DNA of 5,943 bases from Flavobacteriia bacterium (GTDB lineage: Bacteria > Bacteroidota > Bacteroidia > Flavobacteriales > Flavobacteriaceae): NCBI GenBank assembly GCA_011330545.1, contig DRQI01000353.1:1-5943 (forward strand), in the 5' to 3' direction. A program made the translations under genes and the position numbers. Shown piece after piece: positions 1 to 4,882 of this stretch (position 1 is its first letter; the number at the start of each line of letters is the position of its first letter). The notes below the pieces were generated by a model. It had not been told where the DNA came from and made no database searches. It saw only the letters and a program-made list of their open reading frames with translations.

Positions 1-63
1 AAAACAGCTAAGAATTACATTAAAAAGGTACGAAATTTTAATGAATTATTCAAGAAAAATTGA
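1..63 (+). CDS. Possible C-terminal end of a gene entering from the left
   Basis: The first plus-strand frame is open from the window edge and ends at TGA (61-63). It would give a lysine-rich tail that includes NYIKKVRNFNELFKKN. Its composition looks protein-like, but only 20 codons are visible and the family cannot be named. A second plus-strand frame (from base 2) is open to TAA at 110-112 and is an equally possible reading; its tail contains DVVFAQSDDLYKICAT. At most one of the two is real. The sequence to the left of the window would settle it. Confidence 0.25.
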   Translation, partial: KTAKNYIKKVRNFNELFKKN

Positions 64-80
64 TGTGGTTTTTGCGCAGT

Positions 81-162
81 CTGACGATTTGTATAAGATT
101 TGTGCGACCTAAAATCCGCAGGATTTTCGGTTGTTCAAATCGCTTGTTATTATGTTTGTCAG
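81..162. repeat. Nested fold-back (imperfect inverted repeat)
   Basis: Three nested complementary pairs are visible. CTGAC (81-85) pairs with GTCAG (158-162), CGATTTG (85-91) pairs with CAAATCG (136-142), and AAAATCC (111-117) pairs with GGATTTT (121-127) around a GCA loop. The right arm carries about 15 extra bases between its outer and middle segments. The inner 7-bp hairpin could act as a weak terminator for the minus-strand gene that ends at 245, although it lies over 100 bp beyond the stop. The long, interrupted fold-back is also the kind of shape seen in recombination sites of integron cassettes, but no clear core site is present, so this remains a structural description only. Confidence 0.5.
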
Positions 163-185
163 TTTCCTAATTAGTTCAAATTTAA

Positions 186-200
186 GCATAAATTTTATGC
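186..200. repeat. 15-bp palindrome GCATAAATTTTATGC
   Basis: Arms GCATAAA and TTTATGC meet around a single central T, giving seven perfect pairs. The palindrome lies 45 bp beyond the stop codon of the minus-strand gene at 245-670. It is followed directly by AGTGTTGTGCGTGCG and a T-run on the plus strand. It could be a protein-binding site, a recombination boundary, or part of a terminator-like structure; with a one-base centre it is a poor RNA hairpin. No function is assigned. Confidence 0.5.
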
Positions 201-244
201 AGTGTTGTGCGTGCGTTTTTTTATTCTTAATACTTTTAATAAAA

Positions 245-670
245 TCAATCAACTACTCCAATAAATTTCAAATAGCTAGTTTCAGCCTCATAAATATTTA
301 CTAATTTATCTTTTGAAATATTAATTTTCTCATTTTTTATTGCAATTTCTACAATTTTGAATATATCTAATTTAATCGATGAATTATATTCATTTTCAGT
401 CAATTTATTTTCTGAAACTAATCCAATTTCTTTCATATAATTGAATTCAATTGCTAATGCTGTTTGAATTTGATTTAAATCAAGCGTTTTGTCATCAAGT
501 TTCAATAATATGAAACAAGCTGCTTCCTCCTCGTTATATATTTTTCTGTTTGCGTTGTCTGGATTAATCTTACAGGTGGATTTATTTTCACAACGAATAA
601 AAGCAATCGAAATCATTAAGATTAAATGCCTGATTAATATTTTATTTATTTTTAGTGAGTAATTTTTCAT
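245..670 (-). CDS. Putative secreted protein or lipoprotein of unknown function, 141 aa
   Basis: I do not recognise this family. The ATG start at 670 opens a basic N-terminus (residues 1-15, five K/R) followed by a hydrophobic stretch LILMISIAFI (16-25), as in a signal peptide. Cys27 follows in the context AFIRC, which resembles a lipobox except for Arg just before the Cys, so lipidation is doubtful. The rest is acidic-basic and mostly predicted helical. A motif occurs twice: EFNYMKEIGLV (75-85) and ETSYLKFIGVV (130-140), i.e. E-x-x-Y-[ML]-K-x-I-G-[LV]-V. The preceding helices also align (DLNQIQTALAI with SKDKLVNIYEA), suggesting a duplicated helical unit. The gene is very AT-rich, stands alone between two non-coding stretches, and has no clear TAnnTTTG promoter upstream. 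It reads as accessory DNA, but the internal repeat makes a spurious frame unlikely. Confidence 0.7.
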   Translation of the reverse strand: MKNYSLKINKILIRHLILMISIAFIRCENKSTCKINPDNANRKIYNEEEAACFILLKLDDKTLDLNQIQTALAIEFNYMKEIGLVSENKLTENEYNSSIKLDIFKIVEIAIKNEKINISKDKLVNIYEAETSYLKFIGVVD

Positions 671-735
671 TTCGTAGTTGTTATTCTCTCGTTATTTTTC
701 ATTCTAGTTATTTCTCGGGAATGAAACCCAACGTT

Positions 736-763
736 GATATATAGATACTATTAGCTATATATC
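736..763. repeat. 9-bp perfect inverted repeat (hairpin A)
   Basis: GATATATAG (736-744) is the exact reverse complement of CTATATATC (755-763), with a 10-base loop. The right arm is shared with hairpin B (751-777), so an RNA could form only one of the two at a time. The arms are pure AT apart from their end bases, so the hairpin is of moderate stability. Confidence 0.6.
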
Positions 764-777
764 CATTATAGAGCTAA
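751..777. repeat. Inverted repeat overlapping hairpin A (hairpin B)
   Basis: TTAGCT (751-756) pairs with AGCTAA (772-777). After one A-G mismatch, TATA (758-761) pairs with TATA (767-770), leaving the loop TCCAT. It competes with hairpin A for bases 755-761. Its last bases also overlap a third small stem, TAAGAT (775-780) with ATCTTA (786-791). The chain of mutually exclusive stems resembles an attenuator layout, although no leader peptide or downstream co-directional gene is evident. Confidence 0.5.
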
Positions 778-864
778 GATAACAAATCTTAAAACACAAA
801 ACTTATGAGAATGGTAAGAAAGTATAATTTTTGGCCATTGTTGGTATTTTTACCAATGGTTTAA

Positions 865-884
865 TTTGTTGGTACACTAACAAA
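865..884. repeat. 8-bp hairpin with TACA loop
   Basis: TTTGTTGG (865-872) pairs with CTAACAAA (877-884), with one G-U pair on the plus-strand RNA and a four-base loop. It sits in the middle of the structured gene-free stretch. Confidence 0.5.
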
Positions 885-913
885 AGCGGGAATGAACCAC
901 TAAATTTAGCCTG

Positions 914-932
914 TCCCAAACTTGATTTGGGA
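914..932. repeat. 7-bp hairpin TCCCAAA / TTTGGGA
   Basis: TCCCAAA (914-920) and TTTGGGA (926-932) are perfect reverse complements around the loop CTTGA. No T-run follows, so a plus-strand terminator role is unlikely. Confidence 0.55.
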
Positions 933-954
933 AGAACCGTTTGGTTTATACTGT

Positions 955-1026
955 GGGAAGCCAAAGTGCTTAGTGGTGTGAGGGGTGTACCGGTTACGTT
1001 TTGGCGTAATCAGCCGCCTACTCGAT
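955..1026 (+). ncRNA. Group II intron 3'-end-like sequence (possible remnant)
   Basis: On the plus strand, GGGAAGCC (955-962) is followed by GTGTGAGGGG (976-985), a hairpin (GGTG 984-987 with CGCC 1015-1018; GGTTACG 992-998 with CGTAATC 1005-1011, one G-U) and then TACTCGAT (1019-1026). Bacterial group II introns often end in this order: domain V, a TGTGAGAGG-type junction, a domain VI hairpin, then CTACTCGA with the branch-point A. What is missing is a normal 34-base domain V. The segment between AGCC and the junction is too short and lacks a GNRA-closed hairpin. No reverse transcriptase or maturase gene lies upstream in the window, and no 5' boundary could be placed. A decayed intron end, a domesticated derivative, or chance similarity are all possible. 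Confidence 0.35.
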
Positions 1027-1043
1027 TGTAGCCAGTTTTTATT

Positions 1044-1424
1044 TTAATCAGTCGTTAATTGATTTTCTAATTCCATTAACATTGGCCGAACTTGAGAACC
1101 CCAATTACATAATCTATCTAATATTGGAGTCAATTGGATACTGGCTTCTGTGAGATAATATTCTACGTGAGGAGGTACTTTGTTAAAATCTTTTCTTATA
1201 ATTAAACCTTCATTTTCCATATCTCTAAGACGTTGTGTCAACATTTTTTCTGAAATACCAGGGATTCCATTTTTCAACATACCGTATCTATTTATTCCAC
1301 TATTTATATTCCATAGAATATTTACCTTCCATCTTCCAGAGAGTAATATCATAGCATAAGTTAAACCGCAAGATTCCTCTAGCTTTTTTTGGTTTTCATA
1401 ATTTGTAGAATTTATTTTTCTCAT
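1044..1424 (-). CDS. HxlR-family winged-helix transcriptional regulator, 126 aa
   Basis: This is a small dimeric DNA-binding repressor of the HxlR/YodB type. Cys19 in the context EESCGLTYAMILLSGRWK occupies the place of the conserved N-terminal Cys, which senses oxidants or electrophiles in several family members. RWKVNIL (31-37) begins the winged helix, GISEKMLTQRLRDMENEGLI (56-75) is the recognition-helix region, and VPPHVEYYLTE (83-93) forms the wing. The length is normal for the family. I chose the ATG at 1424. The frame extends upstream to a TTG codon at 1451, but those nine extra residues (HTYNKVRA and so on) are not family-like and begin about 10 bases after the predicted transcription start. 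The gene is divergent from the dehydrogenase at 1515, a common arrangement in which the regulator controls its neighbour and itself. The inducing signal cannot be read from sequence. Confidence 0.9.
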   Translation of the reverse strand: MRKINSTNYENQKKLEESCGLTYAMILLSGRWKVNILWNINSGINRYGMLKNGIPGISEKMLTQRLRDMENEGLIIRKDFNKVPPHVEYYLTEASIQLTPILDRLCNWGSQVRPMLMELENQLTTD

Positions 1425-1449
1425 AGCACGCACTTTATTGTATGTATGC

Positions 1450-1460
1450 AACTTTTAGTT
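1450..1460. promoter_or_regulatory. Small dyad AACTTTTAGTT near the hxlR transcription start
   Basis: AACT and AGTT flank a TTT centre. The site overlaps the start region predicted from the hxlR-type promoter at 1466-1494, where a bound repressor would block transcription. It has the ACT/AGT half-site flavour of some HxlR-family operators, but the arms are only 4 bp, so this is tentative. Confidence 0.25.
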
Positions 1461-1465
1461 CGCAT

Positions 1466-1486
1466 CAAATGTACTAAATATATTTG
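1466..1486. promoter_or_regulatory. Dyad formed by two facing -7 elements, candidate HxlR-type operator
   Basis: CAAATGTA (1466-1473, the minus-strand -7 element) and TATATTTG (1479-1486, the plus-strand -7 element) match as inverted repeats at seven of eight positions around the spacer CTAAA. A dimer bound here would cover both -7 elements at once. Some symmetry is expected, since two facing TAnnTTTG elements are automatically complementary in their fixed bases, so the dyad alone does not prove an operator. Confidence 0.4.
1479..1486 (+). promoter_or_regulatory. -7 element TATATTTG of the dehydrogenase gene
   Basis: This is an exact match to TAnnTTTG, 28 bp before the ATG at 1515. No good -33 TTG is present at the expected distance; only TTAG/TTCG is found near 1455-1462. 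That suggests a weak or regulated promoter. Confidence 0.5.
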
Positions 1487-1514
1487 CAATCAAATTAATT
1501 TAAAAGATATAAAT

Positions 1515-2273
1515 ATGAGATTAAAAAACAAAGTAGCCGTTATTACAGGAGGAAATAGTGGTATAGGGTTTGGCATTGCCCAAGAATTTAAAAAGGAAGG
1601 AGCTAAAGGTGCAATTGTTGGTAGAAACCAAGAAACATTGGATTCATCGATTAACGAATTAGGGACAGATTTTATTGCTATAAAAGGTAATGTAACTAAA
1701 CTTGAAGATTTAGAAAGAGTATTCAAGGAAACAAGTGATAAATACGGAAAATTAGATATTCTCGTAGTAAACGCAGGTGGAGGAGTTGGTTCTGGTACAT
1801 TAGGTTCGGTTGTTGAAACTACTGAATCCGATTATGAAAAAATGATGGACTTAAATTTAAAGAGTGTGTTTTTTACGGTACAAAAGGCTCTTCCTTATCT
1901 TAAGGATGGTTCTTCAATAGTGTTAACTGCTTCAATTGCGGCTCATAAAGCTTTTCCAGGGATGGCTGTGTATGCTGCCGCAAAAGCTGGAGTCCGTTCT
2001 TTTGCTCGTTCATTTTCTTCTGATTTATTAGATAGAAATATTAGAGTGAATGTATTAAGTCCGGGAACAATTGAAACTCCAGTATTTGGAAAAATGGGAT
2101 TACCTGAAGAGGTAATTAGTCAAGCAAAAGCAGGTTTTGAAGACTTAATTCCTATTAAAAGAATTGGACAACCAAAAGAAATGGGAAGAGTTGCTGTTTT
2201 CTTAGCTTCTGATGACTCTTCTTTTCTCTTAGGAGAAGAAATTATTGCTGATGGAGGTGTTACAAATTTCTAA
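1515..2273 (+). CDS. Classical short-chain dehydrogenase/reductase (SDR), 252 aa
   Basis: This is a cytoplasmic NAD(P)-dependent oxidoreductase with a Rossmann fold. The cofactor motif TGGNSGIG is at 11-18 and NAGG at 86-89. The catalytic tetrad is Asn114 (in DLNLKS), Ser140 (in LTASIAA), Tyr153 and Lys157 (YAAAK). SPGTIETP (182-189) follows, and the protein ends in ADGGVTNF, as usual for the family. Arg37 after beta-strand 2, with no acidic residue at the strand end, points to NADP(H) preference. The length is typical. The ATG at 1515 is chosen because it directly precedes the conserved MRLKNKVAVITGG start; the frame is open further upstream but runs through the promoter. The substrate is unknown. 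The divergent HxlR-family regulator suggests induction by a small reactive or toxic molecule. A hairpin terminator follows 16 bp after the stop. Confidence 0.93.
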   Translation: MRLKNKVAVITGGNSGIGFGIAQEFKKEGAKGAIVGRNQETLDSSINELGTDFIAIKGNVTKLEDLERVFKETSDKYGKLDILVVNAGGGVGSGTLGSVVETTESDYEKMMDLNLKSVFFTVQKALPYLKDGSSIVLTASIAAHKAFPGMAVYAAAKAGVRSFARSFSSDLLDRNIRVNVLSPGTIETPVFGKMGLPEEVISQAKAGFEDLIPIKRIGQPKEMGRVAVFLASDDSSFLLGEEIIADGGVTNF

Positions 2274-2289
2274 TTAATAAAATCTTATT

Positions 2290-2319
2290 AAAATCCTGCC
2301 TCATAATGGCAGGATTTTT
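2290..2319 (+). terminator. Rho-independent terminator of the dehydrogenase gene
   Basis: An 11-bp perfect stem (2290-2300 with 2308-2318) contains the core ATCCTGCC / GGCAGGAT around the loop TCATAAT and runs into a T-run. The A-run on the left arm could let it work on the minus strand too, but the minus-strand gene that would need it ends almost 200 bp away at 2512. Confidence 0.9.
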
Positions 2320-2511
2320 ATTAAATCCCTTAATGTAGTCTCGATTTTTCTAATTGGCTACAACTACTATATAAACACATTACGTTTATTTCCCTTATGC
2401 TCAAGTTACTAAAATACGTAAAAATAATTAAGGATAGGCCTTATAGGATTAAATAGAAAACACAGTAGTTCTTGGCTATCTCTGCTATTTTAAAAGATAT
2501 TACGTTGTCTT
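2320..2511. other. AT-rich convergent intergenic region
   Basis: This is the space between the dehydrogenase terminator and the stop of the minus-strand gene at 2512. No gene is visible. AACTACT (2362-2368) is complementary to AGTAGTT (2464-2470), and TTGGCTA occurs at 2354-2360 and again at 2472-2478. TAAGG / CCTTA make a weak stem around 2429-2443. No convincing terminator for the minus-strand genes was found. Confidence 0.5.
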
Positions 2512-3066
2512 TTACTCAATTTCTCTTCCATTAAAGTCAAATTTATAAGTTCGATTTCCCCAATCGGTCGCCTTAATATATTTTTCAGTTATTACAAAAT
2601 CGTTTATTCCAGTTTGGGTTGTGAAAATGTCCGTACCGCTTTTTTGCCAAATAATGCGTCCTTTAGAATCTAATTTAGAGATTTCCAATTCTCCGTGAAT
2701 GATATAACTATTATTATATTTAAAAATCTCAAAACAAGTCACTTGGTCGGCTTGCGTTTTCCAAATCAAGTCTAAAGCAGGTATTGATAAACAAAAAATT
2801 GAGTCAGAGCAGCAAACGAGAATTTTGTCTTTTTCTAATATTTGAGAATTTTTGTGAATTCCGGTTGTACCACCGACAGAACCTATGATTGTTGAATTAA
2901 TTAACTCGTCATTTTCAAATATTTTTAGTCCAACTTTAGTTGAAAATGCAGCATCAAGTTGGGCAAAGTAAACTCTATTATAGTGATTCAAATTGTCTGC
3001 TGAATTCGTAATATAGGCGTTATCAACTTTTAATTCAATTTTATATCTCTCTAATTCAATAACCAT
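2512..3066 (-). CDS. Beta-propeller-like protein of unknown function, 184 aa
   Basis: No named family is recognised. There is no signal peptide or membrane segment, so it is probably cytoplasmic. The sequence is rich in short beta strands of the kind found in propeller blades: KILVCCSDSIFCLSIPALDL (81-100) then IWKT, followed by SYIIHGELEISKLDSKGRII (120-139) then WQKSG, and NRTYKFDFNGREIE at the C-terminus. The alternation of a small-molecule-like strand with an IW[KQ]K turn recalls PQQ- or WD-type blades, but at 184 residues it could hold only three or four. Three cysteines cluster at 85, 86 and 92. It starts 17 bp after the purA stop on the same strand, so read-through from fur-purA is likely. 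Its base composition is more AT-rich than purA, so it may be a later arrival downstream of the core genes. The start ATG lies inside a 12-bp palindrome. Confidence 0.75.
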   Translation of the reverse strand: MVIELERYKIELKVDNAYITNSADNLNHYNRVYFAQLDAAFSTKVGLKIFENDELINSTIIGSVGGTTGIHKNSQILEKDKILVCCSDSIFCLSIPALDLIWKTQADQVTCFEIFKYNNSYIIHGELEISKLDSKGRIIWQKSGTDIFTTQTGINDFVITEKYIKATDWGNRTYKFDFNGREIE

Positions 3067-3075
3067 TTTAAAATG
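3064..3075. repeat. 12-bp perfect palindrome over a start codon
   Basis: CATTTTAAAATG is fully self-complementary and contains the start codon of the minus-strand gene ending at 2512. A neighbouring 8-bp palindrome TAGGCCTA (3079-3086) contains the purA stop codon. Either could be chance in AT-rich DNA or mark a junction between purA and the following gene. Confidence 0.4.
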
Positions 3076-3083
3076 CGTTAGGC

Positions 3084-4352
3084 CTACCTAAAAACCGTCT
3101 GCTTTCTATCGGGGCCCACCGAAACAATTTTAATAGGCACGGCTACTTCTTTTTCAATAAAATCAATATAAGCCAATAAGTTTTCTGGCAATTGGCTTGC
3201 CGATTCTAATGCCGTTAAATCGGCTTGCCAGCCCTTAAATTCGGTATAATTAACCGACACATTTTCGGGTTCTATATTATAGGGCAAGTGTGTTACTTCA
3301 GTACCCTTATACGTATAAGAAGTACAAACTTTTAACCTGTCAAAACCCGAAAGCACATCGCCTTTCATCATCATCAGTTGAGTAACGCCATTTATCTGTA
3401 CGGCATATTTTAAGGCTACCAAATCTAACCATCCGCAACGCCGTGGCCTGCCGGTGGTAGCGCCAAATTCATGCCCTACTGTTGCCATTGTTTTGCCATC
3501 GTCGTCAAAGAGTTCTGTTGGAAAAGGCCCTGAGCCCACACGTGTGGTATAGGCTTTAAAAATTCCGAAAACTTCGCCAATTCTATTCGGGGCTACTCCC
3601 AAGCCGGTACAAGCACCGGCAGCCGTAGTAGTAGACGAGGTAACATACGGGTAAGTACCAAAGTCAATATCTAACAATGAGCCTTGGGCACCTTCGGCGA
3701 GAATGGTTTTGCCATCGTTGATGGCTTGGTTTAAATAGTTTTCGCTATCGATAAATGTCAATTTTTTTAAAACGGCGATGGCCTCGTAGAATTCTTCTTC
3801 CAATTCCGCCAAATCATATTGGATGTCAACCTCAAAAAAGTTAAGCATTTTCAAATGCTTTTTTGTCAAGGCATTGTATTTGTCTTTCCAGTTTTCTAAT
3901 TCTAAGTCGCCTACCCGAATTCCGTTTCTACCCGTTTTATCCATATAAGTAGGGCCGATTCCTTTTAGTGTAGAACCGATTTTGGCTTTTCCTTTTGCCG
4001 TTTCAGAAGCAGCATCCAGCAAACGGTGTGTAGGCAAAATTAAATGCGCTTTGCGCGAAATGAGGAGCTTCGACTTAAAATCGATTTTATAAGCTGATAA
4101 GTTGTCGATTTCTTTTTTAAATATTACCGGGTCAATAACAACTCCGTTGCCGACAATATTAATAGCTTTTTTGTGAAAGATACCCGAGGGGATAGTATGT
4201 AATACGTGTTTATTTCCGTCAAAAATTAGCGTATGGCCGGCATTAGGCCCTCCTTGAAAACGCGCAATGATATCGTAATTTTTGGTAAGTACGTCTACTA
4301 TTTTTCCTTTGCCCTCGTCACCCCATTGTAATCCGAGTAATAAATCAACCAT
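3084..4352 (-). CDS. purA: Adenylosuccinate synthetase (IMP-aspartate ligase), 422 aa, EC 6.3.4.4
   Basis: It catalyses the GTP-driven joining of aspartate to IMP, the first step from IMP to AMP, in the cytoplasm as a homodimer. The full length is present. The P-loop-like GDEGKGK is at 11-17 with catalytic Asp12, GGPNAGH at 34-40 carries catalytic His40, and STLKGIGPTYMDKTGRNGIR (127-146) is the IMP-site loop. AEGAQG (219-224), YPYVTSSTTTAAGA (234-247), TTRVGSGPFPTE (269-280), GRPRRCGWLD (301-310) and SVGPDRKQT (411-419) follow in the usual order. The guanine-binding position, TKLD in E. coli, reads MKGD (329-332), which I recall as the form in this phylum. The ATG at 4352 gives the standard MVDLLLGLQWGDEGKG start. 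It lies 47 bp after the Fur-family gene on the same strand, with no promoter or terminator between them, so the two are probably one transcript. Confidence 0.98.
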   Translation of the reverse strand: MVDLLLGLQWGDEGKGKIVDVLTKNYDIIARFQGGPNAGHTLIFDGNKHVLHTIPSGIFHKKAINIVGNGVVIDPVIFKKEIDNLSAYKIDFKSKLLISRKAHLILPTHRLLDAASETAKGKAKIGSTLKGIGPTYMDKTGRNGIRVGDLELENWKDKYNALTKKHLKMLNFFEVDIQYDLAELEEEFYEAIAVLKKLTFIDSENYLNQAINDGKTILAEGAQGSLLDIDFGTYPYVTSSTTTAAGACTGLGVAPNRIGEVFGIFKAYTTRVGSGPFPTELFDDDGKTMATVGHEFGATTGRPRRCGWLDLVALKYAVQINGVTQLMMMKGDVLSGFDRLKVCTSYTYKGTEVTHLPYNIEPENVSVNYTEFKGWQADLTALESASQLPENLLAYIDFIEKEVAVPIKIVSVGPDRKQTVFR

Positions 4353-4399
4353 TAATTCTATTGAGTTTAAAAATTAGTATCTATTAAATAAATTAACAA

Positions 4400-4846
4400 T
4401 CAATCTTTTGATTGTGTTTTGGTGCCGTAAAAATAAAGTGAATGATTGTGAACGGTGATATCGAAAACTTCTTCTATTGTTTTTTTGATGACTTGAATTC
4501 GAGGGTCACAAAACTCGATAACTTCACCGGTATCCGTTAAGATAATATGATCGTGCTGTTTGTCAAAATACGATTTTTCATAATGCGCCTGGTTTTGGCC
4601 GAATTGATGGCGCCGTACCAAACCGCATTCTAGTAATAACTCAATAGTATTATACAATGTAGCACGGCTTACGCGGTAATTTTTATTCTTCATATCTATG
4701 TACAACGACTCAATGTCAAAATGGTCATTATGGTCATAGATTTCTTGAAGAATAGCATAGCGCTCAGGTGTTTTTCTATGGCTATTTTTTTCAAGAAACT
4801 TGGTAAAGACATTTTTTACAATTTCTTGATTGTTAGAATTTTTCAT
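4400..4846 (-). CDS. Fur-family (Fur/PerR-like) metal-dependent transcriptional repressor, 148 aa
   Basis: This is a dimeric winged-helix regulator that binds DNA when loaded with a metal. The N-terminal DNA-binding part contains [20 protein letters not shown] (24-43) and the recognition helix [20 protein letters not shown] (59-78). The C-terminal dimerisation part has [20 protein letters not shown] (87-106) then GEVIEFCDP. Likely metal ligands are His42, Glu90, His98 and His100. The CxxC motif that holds structural zinc in E. coli Fur and B. subtilis PerR is replaced by LTDT, and only Cys74 and Cys113 remain. Sequence does not separate an iron-sensing Fur from a peroxide-sensing PerR. The length is normal and the ATG at 4846 is preceded by a good -7 element. 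It heads the apparent fur-purA operon and may regulate itself through the dyad at 4859-4874. Confidence 0.93.
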   Translation of the reverse strand: MKNSNNQEIVKNVFTKFLEKNSHRKTPERYAILQEIYDHNDHFDIESLYIDMKNKNYRVSRATLYNTIELLLECGLVRRHQFGQNQAHYEKSYFDKQHDHIILTDTGEVIEFCDPRIQVIKKTIEEVFDITVHNHSLYFYGTKTQSKD

Positions 4847-4858
4847 TATCGATAACTA

Positions 4859-4874
4859 TCATAATATGGTATGA
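4859..4874. promoter_or_regulatory. Candidate Fur-family operator (autoregulation)
   Basis: TCATAATATGGTATGA has 5-bp complementary ends (TCATA and TATGA) and six matching pairs of eight in total. It lies between the -7 element at 4875-4882 and the fur start codon, at the predicted transcription start. It is AT-rich, like Fur and PerR boxes, but does not match either consensus closely. Confidence 0.3.
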
Positions 4875-4882
4875 CAAATTTA
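4875..4882 (-). promoter_or_regulatory. -7 element TAAATTTG of the fur-purA transcript
   Basis: The minus strand reads TAAATTTG, an exact TAnnTTTG match, 28 bp before the fur ATG at 4846. No clear -33 TTTG was found at 17-23 bp. It is the only good promoter element seen on the minus strand upstream of fur, purA and the gene at 2512, consistent with one operon. Confidence 0.5.

Larger units (their letters stand above)
671..1043. other. 373-bp gene-free, hairpin-rich stretch
   Basis: No convincing coding region is present on either strand. The stretch is dense in inverted repeats, listed separately: 736-763, 751-777, 775-791, 865-884, 914-932 and 984-1018. There is also a weaker one at 836-858 (CCAT and TGGT on the left, ACCA and ATGG on the right, with TGT bulged) and a 10-bp palindrome CTAAATTTAG (900-909). 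The part from about 880 to 1026 looks less AT-rich than the surroundings and ends in a group II intron-like 3' signature. The first 60 bases (671-730) show nothing except CCCAACGTTG at its right edge (727-736). The region may be one transcribed structured RNA, an intron remnant, or separate intergenic repeats. No plus-strand promoter with a good TAnnTTTG element was found in it. Confidence 0.45.
1466..1494 (-). promoter_or_regulatory. Promoter of the HxlR-family regulator gene
   Basis: On the minus strand, TTTG (1494-1491) lies 17 bp before TACATTTG (1473-1466). This matches the Bacteroidota promoter pattern TTTG, a 17-23 bp spacer, then TAnnTTTG. The predicted start is near 1459-1461, giving a leader of roughly 36 bases to the ATG at 1424. 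Both elements share the sequence ATTTGAT. Confidence 0.65.

Noticed and set aside
831..1031. 66-codon plus-strand open frame containing ACPKLDLGRTVWFILWEAKV
   Set aside because: It runs through several hairpins and the intron-like 3' end, has no recognisable fold or start context, and is better explained as non-coding structured sequence that happens to be open.
1425..1451. Nine-residue N-terminal extension of the HxlR-family protein from a TTG codon
   Set aside because: TTG starts are rare, the residues are not family-like, and the leader would be only about 10 bases. The ATG at 1424 fits better.
1389..1514. Upstream extension of the dehydrogenase frame by 42 codons
   Set aside because: The extension overlaps the regulator gene and both promoters. 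The SDR family starts at MRLKNKVAVITGG (1515).
1490..1726. 78-codon minus-strand frame
   Set aside because: It is antisense to the well-supported dehydrogenase gene and has no family features.
2354..2478. TTGGCTA direct repeat and AACTACT/AGTAGTT inverted repeat in the convergent intergenic region
   Set aside because: The arms are about 95 bp apart with AT-rich sequence between them, so they do not form a credible terminator or mobile-element end.
2435..3085. TAGGCCT occurring at 2435-2441 and 3079-3085 on both sides of the gene at 2512-3066, like a target-site duplication
   Set aside because: Seven bases is short, no transposase or terminal inverted repeats are present, and the repeat is not at clean gene-block edges. 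Chance is the simpler explanation.
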